A DNA stretch of 64,000 nucleotides from Acidobacteria bacterium Mor1. Lineage in GTDB: Bacteria > Acidobacteriota > Polarisedimenticolia > Polarisedimenticolales > Polarisedimenticolaceae. Below, one piece after another: positions 16,651-26,040 of the stretch (the stretch's first letter is position 1; every line of letters starts with the position of its first letter). Below the pieces are notes generated by a model that saw only the letters and a list, made by a program, of their open reading frames with translations, was not told where the DNA came from and did no database searches. The stretch spans positions 103,642-167,641 of the forward strand of contig CP011806.1 of NCBI GenBank assembly GCA_001664505.1, in the 5' to 3' direction. The translations under genes and the position numbers were made by a program.

Positions 16651-19600
16651 CTAGTCCAGTACCAGTTCCGCCGGCGCTCCGGGTGCGGTCGTCACGTTTC
16701 CCTGCCAACGCTGGCCCTCGCCGGCCTCGACGGTCACCGTCCAGCTTCCCGCAGGTAGTTCGCCGATCATCGCTTCGCCGCCGGTCACGTTCCAGCGGGA
16801 GCGGGGTTCGCCCAGCCAACCCAGGGTGCGGAAGGGGTTGCCCGATGCATCGGTCAGCGTGACCGTGCCGAGCTGGCCTCCTTCAGCCAGCCCCGGGACC
16901 CGGACCCGCAGGCTGGTCGCCTGGGCCAGTTGCACCGGCACCGCGGCGCCGGGCGCGGTCACCGAGACGTTGGTCGCAGCCGAGCCGGAGGCCGAGGCCA
17001 CCAGGCGCCAACTACCGGCCGGCACCGTGGACAGCCGCACCTTGCCCGCTTCGCCGGTGGGGTAGCGGCCGTGCATGATCGACTGGCCGGTGCCGTCGAG
17101 GATCGCCAGCCGCACCTCGTCGGGGGTCTGGCCGCCGGGGAGGCGCACCTCCAGGGTCAGCCCCTCGGTGGGATTCAGCGAGATGGTGATGTTCTCCACA
17201 TCCCGCTCGCTCTGCACCGACACCTCGCGAGTCTCCGTGGCGTAGCCCTTCTTCTGCACCCGCAGGGTCCAGGTGCCGTCGGTGACGTTGGCCACCGTGA
17301 AGTTGCCGTCCAGGTCCGAGGTCGCGCCGTAGTCGGGGAACATCGAGACCACATTGCTGGCGCTGGACTCCACCGTGACCGAGGCGCCGGAGAGGGGAGA
17401 GCGGTCGGCTCCGTCGAGGATCCGTCCCTGGATCACCGCGGTGGGGATCTCGATATCCACCTCGCGGTCTCCCTGGACCTCGACGCTCTCGCTGTAGCTC
17501 AGGCCGGTCTGCCACTGGCGCAGGTTCAGCCGGTAGTTGCCCGGCTTTAGTCCCTCGACCACGTAGCGGCCGCTGTGGTCGGTTTCGCTCCAGCCCTGAT
17601 GGTCGACGTCGGTGCCGGTCAGCCAGACCGTGGCTTCCTTGACCGGTTGATCCGCCTGGGTCACCCGGCCTTCGAGGGTCACACCCCCTTCGAACTGCAG
17701 GTCGAGGGTCGTTTCCTGGACTCCCTGCTCGATGGTGACCTCACCCCGGGCGCTACGGCCGCTCCGTGCGATCTGGGCCCGCACCTCCCAGGTTCCCGCG
17801 GCCAGGTTCTCCAGCCGGTAGTTGCCCTGGTAGTCCACGGCTCCGCCGGCGAAGCCTCCGCCCGAGCGGCTGACCGCCTCGATCTCGACATCCCCCAGTT
17901 TCGACTCCTCGACACCAAGGATCTTGCCGGTCAGGATCGCGCCCCGGTCGAGGACGATCTCCAGACCGGTGACCGGCTGGCCCGAGACCACGATGTCGTC
18001 GGTGCCGCGATAGGTGGCGTAGCTCTCCGCCGAGGCCGAGAGACGATAGGTGCCGTCCTTCACGCCGCCGATGGTGAACGTGCCGTCGCCGGCGGTGGTG
18101 GCGCTGAACCCGCCCCAGTAGCGTTCCGGCGCGGCGAGGCGCACCTGGGCGCCGGGGACCGGCTTGCCGTCGCTACCGACCAGCCGGCCCTGGACCTCCT
18201 GACCTCCTTCGAAGGCCAGGTCCAGTTCATTGAGTCCTTCCTTGACCTCGGTGTCCTTGACCGTGCGGGCGTACTCCGCATGGTTGGCTTCGACCGAGAC
18301 CGTTCCCGGAACCAGTCCCTCGAGCCGGTAGTAGCCGTCGCCGTCCACCGGCGAGCCCGGCATGCGGAAGGGGGTGGCGTCCTCGGCGACCACCGAGACG
18401 TCGGCGCCGATGGCCGGTTGGCCGTCGGGGGTGGTGATGCGCCCCTCGAGGACCGCGCCGGGGATCAGCGGGATCTCGACATCCTCCAGATCCTCACCGC
18501 GGACCACCTCGATGTCCTCGCGCTTCTGCTCCTGCCAGCCGGGAGCCACGGCGCTCAGGGAGATCTTCCCCGGTTCTACATCCTCGAACAGGAACTTGCC
18601 GTCGGAGTCGGTATCCGATTGGTTCTGGGTCATGAACATCATCACCCGGTCGCCCATCTGCATGCTGCGGCTCTGCTTGAGAGTCACCTTGGCGCCGGCG
18701 ATCGGTTCTCCCTCGTCGTCGATCACCCAGCCGGAAACATCGGAAGCGGCCACCAGTTCGACCTCCAACGGGTCGACCCGGGGGATGGCCAGTCCGCCGA
18801 CCTTCTCGGTGAGGAAGCCGCGGCGGCTGACCGAAATGCCTACGGTGCTGTCGGCGGACAGGTCGTCGACCAGGAACCAGCCGTCGGCTCCGGTCTCGGC
18901 ATCGGGTTTCTGTGCCGCCGCCCCGGGGCCGCCGAAGCTCATGGTCGGACTGCCGCCGCGCTGGACGCTGACCCGGGCACCCTCGACCGGGTTGCCCTGG
19001 TCGTCGAGGACCTGGCCCTGAAGCATCTCGCCGGGTTCCAGCCGGATCTCCCCGGCGTCGGCACCTTCGTCTCCTTCAGGGATCTCGATCCCGGGTAGCT
19101 TGCGCCGCGCGAAACCCCGGCGCTTGATCTCGAGATCGTAGGTGCCGGCCGACAGTTCCGTCATGGCGAAGCTGCCGTCGTCGCCGCTGTAGGCGGTAGC
19201 GCCTTCGCCGCCGCCGCCGCCGCCCATGATCATGACGTTGCCCATCGACTTGCGAGCGGCGCTCGCGGTGATCGACGCATCGGCCACGGGGGCGCCGTCG
19301 GCGTCGACGATCGTGCCGCGCAGGGACTTGCCTCGCTGCATCTCGATGCGCAGGCCGGAGCGCGTTTCGTAGGGGGCGAGGCCGGCGGCCTTGGACGAAG
19401 ACGGGGCGTAGCCCTCGAACTTGGCGATCACGTCGTAGTTGTTCTCGGGGTCAACGGGGCTCAACCGGAAGCGGCCGCGGGTATCGGTGACGGCGGTCAC
19501 CGGCGGCGCGCCGCCGCCGAAGCGGATCTCCATCATTCCGCCGCCGCCGCGGATCTCCTTCATGCTGATCTCGGCACCGCGCAGCGGCCCCCCGTCGTCA

Positions 19601-20802
19601 CCGAACACCGTCCCCTCGATGGCGGCGGCAGGGGAGAGCGGAATCGCCGGGCCGCGGCGGCCCTCGGCCACGCTGAACTCCCGTTGGCGCTCGGGCGGCA
19701 GGTAGCCGGTGGCGCCGGCGTTGATGTAGATCGTGCGCTTGGTCGGCGCAGACAGGTTGTAGGCCCCGCCCGGGCCGGTGCGTACCGCCAACCAGGGTTC
19801 GCGCAGGCTCCAGACCAGGCCCCCTTCGATCCCGCGGCGGGACTCGGCGTCCATCAGCCGTCCCTCCAGCGCGATGCGTTCCGGAAGCTCCAGGACCCGT
19901 GGCGCCGGTTCCTCGCCATCGTTCTCCACGGCCGCTTCGGGAGCCAGGCTCGTTTCGATGTCCCGCCCGTCGTCGGCAGCGACGCGCAAAGTGATCTCGC
20001 CGTCGCCCGGAGGAACGCTGAGGCGTCCGCCGTTGCCGCTGACGCTCACCGGGTGTCCTTCGCGACCGAGCCGCGCGATCGCTCCCGAGACCCCTTCGCC
20101 GTCGACACCGGTCACGACCAACTCCCGGGCAGGGGCGGCGCTCAGTTGAACGGTCGTCGCGTTCCCGCGGAGGGGGCGTTCGGCGAAACGATGTCCTGGC
20201 GCCCAGGCGGCGAGGACGGCGTTTTCTCCCTCGGCTCGCGGAAGGGTTGCGACTCCCTGCTCGTCGGCCACCGCGAATCGCGCCGTTCCGCGCCAGGCCA
20301 ACCGGTCGACCGATCGCCCGCCGCGGGGGTTGACGACCCGCACCCGCGCGCCCGGGATCGCGTTCCCGTCACGGTCGACCACGCGCACCTTGGCGCCGGC
20401 GTCGACCTGGAGTTCCGCGTCGGGAACGACCCGTGATTCGAGCAGGGGCTCCAGGCTGAGCTCCGTCGGGACGTGGCCGGGCGCCTCGATGTGCAGCACC
20501 CACAGTCCGGCTTCGGGGCAGACGATCCGGAAAGAGCCGTCGGCTGCAGAGCGGGCCTCGGCAGCCGACTCCAGCGCCATGCCCAGAAGCTCGCGGGTCG
20601 CCCGGGCGACGCCGTCCGCTCTCTCCCGCAGGGAGATCGAGGCGTCGGCAATGGGGGCACCCTCGGGGCCGGTCACCCGGCCGAGCACTTCGATGTCGCC
20701 CGCCGCCGCCGTCGAGAGGCAGCCCAAGGCCAGCAGTAGCGCCGCCGCCCAGCGCATGTTGCCGTGACGCCCCACGCGGGCGGTATGCATCGCGGATCTC
20801 AT
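16651..20802 (-). CDS. giant secreted protein of repeated carboxypeptidase-regulatory-like domains
   Basis: The product is 1383 aa. The start at 20802 is chosen because AGGAGG lies eight bases upstream; the open frame continues to 21774 only as an antisense shadow of the next gene. A signal peptide (about residues 1-34, ending STAAA) is followed by at least a dozen beta-sandwich repeats of about 85-100 residues. Each opens with a pattern such as GRVTGPEGAPIADASI or GTIVDADGAPVADASI and contains a DGSF or DGYYRLEGL turn and a GY/GF motif. These are CarboxypepD_reg/CnaB-like domains. Four repeats contain unusual Gly/Met-rich loops. There is no membrane anchor or sortase motif. It is probably a periplasmic or surface structural or adhesive protein, divergent from an S8 peptidase. 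Confidence 0.87.
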   Translation of the reverse strand: MRSAMHTARVGRHGNMRWAAALLLALGCLSTAAAGDIEVLGRVTGPEGAPIADASISLRERADGVARATRELLGMALESAAEARSAADGSFRIVCPEAGLWVLHIEAPGHVPTELSLEPLLESRVVPDAELQVDAGAKVRVVDRDGNAIPGARVRVVNPRGGRSVDRLAWRGTARFAVADEQGVATLPRAEGENAVLAAWAPGHRFAERPLRGNATTVQLSAAPARELVVTGVDGEGVSGAIARLGREGHPVSVSGNGGRLSVPPGDGEITLRVAADDGRDIETSLAPEAAVENDGEEPAPRVLELPERIALEGRLMDAESRRGIEGGLVWSLREPWLAVRTGPGGAYNLSAPTKRTIYINAGATGYLPPERQREFSVAEGRRGPAIPLSPAAAIEGTVFGDDGGPLRGAEISMKEIRGGGGMMEIRFGGGAPPVTAVTDTRGRFRLSPVDPENNYDVIAKFEGYAPSSSKAAGLAPYETRSGLRIEMQRGKSLRGTIVDADGAPVADASITASAARKSMGNVMIMGGGGGGEGATAYSGDDGSFAMTELSAGTYDLEIKRRGFARRKLPGIEIPEGDEGADAGEIRLEPGEMLQGQVLDDQGNPVEGARVSVQRGGSPTMSFGGPGAAAQKPDAETGADGWFLVDDLSADSTVGISVSRRGFLTEKVGGLAIPRVDPLEVELVAASDVSGWVIDDEGEPIAGAKVTLKQSRSMQMGDRVMMFMTQNQSDTDSDGKFLFEDVEPGKISLSAVAPGWQEQKREDIEVVRGEDLEDVEIPLIPGAVLEGRITTPDGQPAIGADVSVVAEDATPFRMPGSPVDGDGYYRLEGLVPGTVSVEANHAEYARTVKDTEVKEGLNELDLAFEGGQEVQGRLVGSDGKPVPGAQVRLAAPERYWGGFSATTAGDGTFTIGGVKDGTYRLSASAESYATYRGTDDIVVSGQPVTGLEIVLDRGAILTGKILGVEESKLGDVEIEAVSRSGGGFAGGAVDYQGNYRLENLAAGTWEVRAQIARSGRSARGEVTIEQGVQETTLDLQFEGGVTLEGRVTQADQPVKEATVWLTGTDVDHQGWSETDHSGRYVVEGLKPGNYRLNLRQWQTGLSYSESVEVQGDREVDIEIPTAVIQGRILDGADRSPLSGASVTVESSASNVVSMFPDYGATSDLDGNFTVANVTDGTWTLRVQKKGYATETREVSVQSERDVENITISLNPTEGLTLEVRLPGGQTPDEVRLAILDGTGQSIMHGRYPTGEAGKVRLSTVPAGSWRLVASASGSAATNVSVTAPGAAVPVQLAQATSLRVRVPGLAEGGQLGTVTLTDASGNPFRTLGWLGEPRSRWNVTGGEAMIGELPAGSWTVTVEAGEGQRWQGNVTTAPGAPAELVLD

Positions 20803-20955
20803 CCTTCCGTCCTCCTCCCCGGGCTCTTTGCGAGCTCTCGGTCTGGCCTCCGGCCTCCCCGGCCGGGTCCCCGCGCCACGCCGTTTTCGGCGAGCGAGGC
20901 CCTTTATTACCCCGCGAGGCCCGATTTTGACGTACAACGATCCGAGAAAAGGGGA

Positions 20956-23900
20956 ATGCAGCGAAAAGGGGGGCAAACCGTGCCACAGTCCTGGGGTATC
21001 TCCGCAGTCCGTCTCATCCAGACCGCCCGCATCGCGTGTGCGCTTGCTCTCTGCCTCACGGCCGTTCCGCTCCTCGCCGCGCCGACACCCCACGCCGAGG
21101 GTTTGCGGGTCGAAACCTCCGACCAGGGGGAGCGGCTGTGGCTGACCTATCGGGACGCCGCCGGTCAGTTGCGCAACAGCCTGATCCGCGAGAGCGGCGC
21201 CGGCCTGCGCCCGGCCCACCATGGCAGTGACCCGACTCGCGCCGCCCACTTCGCGACCTGGACCGAGGGCGGGGAGACCTGGTACCGCTTCAGTCGCGAT
21301 GGCGGCGGCTCGTGGAGCGAACCGCGGACCCTCGAGCGCTCGCTGCGCCTGCGCTCCGGCCGGGTACACCCCACCGAAGGAATGCCCCGAGTGGCTCCGG
21401 GGCTCGATCTGGCTCCCGAGGGTCGGGTCTTCCTGGTTCAGTTCCGAACCGCCAGCCTGCCCGAGTGGCGTGCCGCTCTGGAAAGCCTCGGCGGTGAGGT
21501 CTTGGCGTTCTTCCCGCACCACGCTCATCTCGTGCGTCTCGACTCCGGCATGCGGGGCGCGGTCGGCGCGTTGGATTTCGTCGAGCGGGTGGAGCCCTAC
21601 CACCCGGCCTACCGTCTCGAAGGGGCGCTCGAGGAATGGCTCGACGCCGACGGCCCGGATCGACTTCGGGTGCGTGCCCAGGTCTTCGAGTGGGGTCCGG
21701 TGGGCAAGCGGCGGGTGGTCGACGCGGCCCTGGCGGCCGGCGCCCAGGTGGCCGAATGGTGGCCCAGCGGACATATCGTCGAGTTGATCGTCGACCGGGA
21801 GCAGCTACGCATGCTGGCCGGCCACGACGACGTGATGTGGATCGATCGCTGGACCGAGCGCTCCCACGACATGGATGTCGTGCGTGAGGACTCCGGCGCC
21901 AACTTCGTCGAGAGCATCGAGGGCTACTGCGGCCAGGGCGTGCGGGGCGAGGTGCTGGACAACGGCATGCAGCTCGACCACGCCGATTTCGACGGCATCA
22001 TCGCCCACGGAGCCAACTCCCAGGCGAGCCACGGGACCAGCTCCTACGGGGTGGTGTTCAGCAACGGGGATCGGGACGGCGACGGCAACGGCCAGGGCAC
22101 CGGCAACCTACCCTGCGCCGAGCAGGGCATCGCGGCGGACTACGACCACCTGCTCGACCGCTTCATCCACACCCAGGAACTGAAGGACGCGCCCTACTTC
22201 GCCTCCTTCCAGACCAACTCCTGGGGCAATTCCCAGGTGCCGAACTACACCACGATCTCCAGCGAGCTGGATGACATCGTCTGGCGGCTGGACATCGCGA
22301 TCCTCAACTCCCAGTCCAACACCGGCAACCAGAACAGCCGGCCCCAGGCTTGGGGCAAGAACGTGATCTCCGTCGGCGGGATCTTCCATCAGAACACCCT
22401 CGATCCCTCGGACGACGAGTGGGACGGCGGCGCGTCGATCGGACCCGCCGAGGATGGACGGATCAAGCCGGACATTCACTACTGGTACGACGACATCTTC
22501 ACCACCACGACCGGGAACGGCTACACCCAGTTCGGCGGTACCTCGGCGGCGACCCCCGAGTCCGCCGGCATCCTCGGGCTGATGCTCCAGATGTGGGGAG
22601 ACAACGTCTGGGGCACCGACCCGGTCGGCAACACGGTGTTCGAAAAGCAGCCGCACTTTTCGACGATGAAGGCGCTGCTGGTGAACAACGCCCAGCAGTA
22701 CGACTTCAGCGGCGTGAACGACGATCTGACCCGCACCCATCAGGGTTGGGGCCGTCCCAGTGCGCAGTTGGCCTACGAGCGGGCCGCCCGCAGCTTCATC
22801 CTCGACGAGGAAGTGCTGCTCGAGGTCGGCGAGGTGGTCAGCTACGAGATCGACGTGGACTTCGGCGAGAGTGAACTCAAGGTCACGATGGTCTACCCCG
22901 ACCCTCCGGGAACGACCTCGTCGGCGCTGCACCGGATCAACAACCTGGACCTGCGGGTGGTCTCGCCGGGTGGGGTCGAGTACCACGGCAACGCCGGCCT
23001 CGACGTCGGTACCCACTCGACCCCGGGCGGATCGCCCAACGGAGTCGATACCGTCGAGAACGTCTTCCTGCTCGATCCCGAGCCGGGCACCTGGATCGTC
23101 GAGATCTCGGCGCCCGAGGTCAACCAGGACGCCTACCTGAACAGCGCCGCCGCCGACGTGGCCTTCGCGCTGGTGGTCACCGGTGGGCAGAACCAGGTCT
23201 GCGGCAGCCTGGCGGCGAGCTTCGTCGCCTCCTCCAATCCCGGCGTCGTGGGGCAGCCGATCAGCTTCGACGCCACCGCGACCGGCGGTGCCGGCGGACC
23301 CTACGCCTACGAGTGGGACTTCGATGACGACGGCCGGGTCGACAGCATCGATGAGGACCCGGTTCACGTCTACAACCGTCCCTACGACGGTCCGGTGCAC
23401 TTGCGGGTGCTGGACAGCACCGCCTGCCCCGAGACCGAGAGCAATGGCCTGGTGATCAACGGTCCCGACCTGGTGTTCGACTCGGAGTTCGAGCGGATCG
23501 AGGTCGAAGGCAACGGCAACGGCAAGCTGGATCCCGGCGAGACCTGGGACGTCCGGGTGCGGCTGCGCAACGACGGCAACCAGACCGCTTCGGGCGTCCG
23601 AAGCCGGCTCGAGGTCGACCCCACCAGTCCCGGACCGATCGCCATGCTGTCTCCGGCAGCGACCTTCCCCGATATCGCAGCAGGGGAAACCGGCGTCAGC
23701 AACGAGGCCTACCGCTTCCGGGTCGGTGACGCCTTTACCTGCGGGGACGAGGCGGTGTTGACCATGGTCGGCCTCGAGATCGACTCACCGCGGAACCGTT
23801 TCCCCGACCAGGTCGGTGTGTTGACGCCGCTGGTCGGCGGATCGGGCGCGCCGGTGCTGTTCTACGCCGACAACTTCGAGAGCAACAACGGCTGGAACCC

Positions 23901-24747
23901 CATCGGGAACGGAGAGTGGCAGTGGGGTGCTCCCCAGGGCCTCGGCGGTCGCTCCAGTTTCCCCGGCGAGATCGCCGGACCCGACCCGACCTCCGCCTTC
24001 GAAGGGACCGGGGTAATGGGCAACGATCTGACCGGCCAGGGCGCGCGGCCGGGCGCCTACGAGGCCAACATCGAATCCCGCGTCAGCTCGACGGGCATCG
24101 ACCTCTCGGGGGCGGCGGAGTCGGAGCTGCGGTTCGCCCGTTGGGTCAACACCGGTTTCGGGGACTCGATCCACGTGGAAGTCTCGAACAACAACTTCAG
24201 CTGGGTGGAGATCTTCTCCGATACGGCGGGACAGTTCATCGAACAGGCCTGGACTCAGCACAGCTACGACGTCAGCGCCGTGGGCGACGGCAGCGCCGGT
24301 TTCCGGGTGCGGTTCCGCATCGAGAGCGATGGGGTGGGCCAGCAGGGCGGTTGGAACGTCGACGACCTGCAGATCTTCGGCGTGACCCGCGATTCCTGCA
24401 CACCCTTCGCCGCGGCCGATCCGGGTGAGACCTACGACCTGCGGGTCGACCGCGGGGCCCCGGGTGAGCTGGTGCTGAGTTGGGGAGGAGACTGCGGCGG
24501 CGGCAGCAGCTTCGGCGTGTATCGCGGGGATCTGTCCCTGGGCTACAGCTCGATCGGGATCGATACCTGCGGTGTGGCCGGGAACAGCGTGACATTAGGG
24601 GAGGGCGCCGGCGATGCCGACTTCTTCCTGGTCGTGCCCGACGACGGCGCCTCGGCAGGCAGCTACGGCAGCGACTCGTCGGGTGCGCGAACGGCGCCGG
24701 CGGGGGCCTGTCTGCCCCAGGGAGCCGTTTCGAGCTGCGTGCCCTAG
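20956..24747 (+). CDS. secreted S8 (subtilisin-like) peptidase with PKD and C-terminal modules
   Basis: The product is 1263 aa. A signal peptide (ending LLAAP) and a pro-region precede an S8 catalytic domain with Asp335 (VLDNG), His359 (ASHGTS) and Ser530 (GGTSAATP). A beta domain follows, then a PKD-like domain (about 750-835, with YEWDFDDDG), a further beta region and a MAM/lectin-like domain (about 970-1150). The C-terminal module ends AGSYGSDSSG with a final Cys pair. It is paralogous to the S8 gene at 42.7-46.5 kb. ATG 20956 follows AAGGGG closely; GTG 20980, with AAGGGGGG at good spacing, is an equally plausible start that keeps the signal peptide. It probably degrades external protein. 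Confidence 0.9.
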   Translation: MQRKGGQTVPQSWGISAVRLIQTARIACALALCLTAVPLLAAPTPHAEGLRVETSDQGERLWLTYRDAAGQLRNSLIRESGAGLRPAHHGSDPTRAAHFATWTEGGETWYRFSRDGGGSWSEPRTLERSLRLRSGRVHPTEGMPRVAPGLDLAPEGRVFLVQFRTASLPEWRAALESLGGEVLAFFPHHAHLVRLDSGMRGAVGALDFVERVEPYHPAYRLEGALEEWLDADGPDRLRVRAQVFEWGPVGKRRVVDAALAAGAQVAEWWPSGHIVELIVDREQLRMLAGHDDVMWIDRWTERSHDMDVVREDSGANFVESIEGYCGQGVRGEVLDNGMQLDHADFDGIIAHGANSQASHGTSSYGVVFSNGDRDGDGNGQGTGNLPCAEQGIAADYDHLLDRFIHTQELKDAPYFASFQTNSWGNSQVPNYTTISSELDDIVWRLDIAILNSQSNTGNQNSRPQAWGKNVISVGGIFHQNTLDPSDDEWDGGASIGPAEDGRIKPDIHYWYDDIFTTTTGNGYTQFGGTSAATPESAGILGLMLQMWGDNVWGTDPVGNTVFEKQPHFSTMKALLVNNAQQYDFSGVNDDLTRTHQGWGRPSAQLAYERAARSFILDEEVLLEVGEVVSYEIDVDFGESELKVTMVYPDPPGTTSSALHRINNLDLRVVSPGGVEYHGNAGLDVGTHSTPGGSPNGVDTVENVFLLDPEPGTWIVEISAPEVNQDAYLNSAAADVAFALVVTGGQNQVCGSLAASFVASSNPGVVGQPISFDATATGGAGGPYAYEWDFDDDGRVDSIDEDPVHVYNRPYDGPVHLRVLDSTACPETESNGLVINGPDLVFDSEFERIEVEGNGNGKLDPGETWDVRVRLRNDGNQTASGVRSRLEVDPTSPGPIAMLSPAATFPDIAAGETGVSNEAYRFRVGDAFTCGDEAVLTMVGLEIDSPRNRFPDQVGVLTPLVGGSGAPVLFYADNFESNNGWNPIGNGEWQWGAPQGLGGRSSFPGEIAGPDPTSAFEGTGVMGNDLTGQGARPGAYEANIESRVSSTGIDLSGAAESELRFARWVNTGFGDSIHVEVSNNNFSWVEIFSDTAGQFIEQAWTQHSYDVSAVGDGSAGFRVRFRIESDGVGQQGGWNVDDLQIFGVTRDSCTPFAAADPGETYDLRVDRGAPGELVLSWGGDCGGGSSFGVYRGDLSLGYSSIGIDTCGVAGNSVTLGEGAGDADFFLVVPDDGASAGSYGSDSSGARTAPAGACLPQGAVSSCVP

Positions 24748-24801
24748 CCGGGGTTGTATCGGAAAAGAGGAGGCCTGGTGACCGGCTTCCGGGGAAAGAG
24801 G

Positions 24802-24830
24802 TTGCGTAACGGTAACGATACCGTTACATT
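24802..24830 (+). promoter_or_regulatory. promoter with perfect TetR-type operator
   Basis: GTAACGGTA (24806-24814) and TACCGTTAC (24819-24827) are a perfect 9-bp inverted repeat with a 4-nt centre. The site lies between a -35-like TTGCGT (24802-24807) and a -10-like TACATT (24825-24830), 17 nt apart. A repressor bound here would block RNA polymerase. A TetR-family gene is second in the operon that follows, so autoregulation is very likely. Confidence 0.72.
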
Positions 24831-24865
24831 GAATGGCGAACCCTCTTCCCCTGAAAGGAGCCGCC

Positions 24866-25276
24866 ATGTCCATCGCCGTCGCCCAGGCCCGCCCCGACCG
24901 TCTGCTCCGAGGCGCTCTGCTCGGAAATGCCTTATTTTCATCGGTTTGCGGCCTCGCAATGATCGCGGCCCCGGGCCCTATAGCTCGATTCATGGAGCTC
25001 GACCCGGCCTCTGTCCTGCCCGGAATGGGCATCGGGTTGTTGCTGTTCGCCGCCGATCTGGTGCATCAGGCCACCCGCGAAGGGCTCTCCCGGCAGCGGG
25101 CCTGGATCACCGTCTTCGCCGATCTGGGGTGGATCGTCGGAACCGCGGTCCTGTTGATCGGCTTCCCGGGCGTCCTCGGCTCCATGGGCAAGCTGCTCGC
25201 CGTCGACGTGGCCCTGGTGGTCGGCATCTTCATGCTCCTGCAGTGGGTCGGCCTGCGCAGGATGGCGGCAAGCTAA
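24866..25276 (+). CDS. small four-helix membrane protein of a TetR-controlled operon
   Basis: The product is 136 aa with four hydrophobic helices (about residues 18-40, 48-68, 78-98 and 103-128) and short loops. I do not recognise the family with confidence; it resembles small DoxX-like or hypothetical integral membrane proteins. ATG 24866 has AAGGAG five bases upstream; an ATG at 24833 lies in the promoter and is not used. The TetR gene follows after nine bases. The gene is preceded by a perfect palindromic operator, so it is the likely regulated output of the TetR protein. Confidence 0.8.
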   Translation: MSIAVAQARPDRLLRGALLGNALFSSVCGLAMIAAPGPIARFMELDPASVLPGMGIGLLLFAADLVHQATREGLSRQRAWITVFADLGWIVGTAVLLIGFPGVLGSMGKLLAVDVALVVGIFMLLQWVGLRRMAAS

Positions 25277-25285
25277 GATCCCCGC

Positions 25286-25882
25286 ATGGAAAACGAGAAG
25301 CCCCGCGCCCCTCAGGGGGGCGGGGCGAAGCAAGCCCTGCTCGAAGCCGCCGTCGAGGAGTTTTCTCTTCGCGGACTCGACGGCGCCCGCATCGAGAGCA
25401 TCGCCAAGCGTGCCGGCTGCAACAAGGCGCTGGCCTATCGCTACTTCGGCGACAAACCGGGGCTCTACCGCGCTGCGCTCGATCATGTCTTCCGCCAACG
25501 GGCGAGCCTGCTGCCCGCGGTGCCGCCGAGCCTCGCCGAAGGGCTGCGCTTCTGGTTCCAGCAGAGCGGCGCCGATACCGACTTTCTGCGGTTGATGCAG
25601 CGGGAGGCGCTCAACGACGACGGGGGAGAACTCGCCGGCGAGTCCTTTCGCCGCGAGTACTACGACAAGCAGGTCGAGATGATCGAGGGGCTTCGGGCTC
25701 GCGGCGAGGTCGGTGACGATCTGGACACCCGCTATCTGTTCCTTGCTTTGCTGACCCTGATCGCCTTTCCGGCGATGATGCCCAACATCACGCGGCTGGT
25801 GTGCGGCGCCGACGTCGAATCCGACGAGTTCCGCGACAAGTGGGGCGAACTCCTCGAGTCTCTGGCTCGACGCATGGCCTGA
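25286..25882 (+). CDS. TetR family transcriptional regulator
   Basis: The product is 198 aa. An N-terminal TetR HTH (about residues 14-60) contains GARIESIAKRAGCNKALAYR followed by YFGDKPGLYRAAL, the usual signature. The C-terminal helical domain (about 75-195) is a ligand-binding and dimerisation region of typical length. The gene starts nine bases after a small membrane protein without a good ribosome-binding site of its own, so translation may be coupled. The palindrome at 24806-24827 upstream of the operon is its likely operator. The ligand cannot be read from the sequence. Confidence 0.92.
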   Translation: MENEKPRAPQGGGAKQALLEAAVEEFSLRGLDGARIESIAKRAGCNKALAYRYFGDKPGLYRAALDHVFRQRASLLPAVPPSLAEGLRFWFQQSGADTDFLRLMQREALNDDGGELAGESFRREYYDKQVEMIEGLRARGEVGDDLDTRYLFLALLTLIAFPAMMPNITRLVCGADVESDEFRDKWGELLESLARRMA

Positions 25883-26040
25883 TTCCGGCGAGCTGAGCCA
25901 CCACTTCGGGGCGGTGTCTCGCCCCATTGCCGGTTTTCCGGCTCCCTCGCGCCGTATTCCCTGAAGACCTTCCTTCCTTACGATGCGCGCCCCGGAAGGG
26001 CCGCTGCCAGGCGGTTGCTCGGGGCAAAGCGAGGTGCCTC

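Noticed and set aside
20803-21774. Upstream extension of the repeat-domain protein to 21774
   Set aside because: It runs antisense through the S8 peptidase gene. ATG 20802 has a good ribosome-binding site and is followed by a signal peptide.
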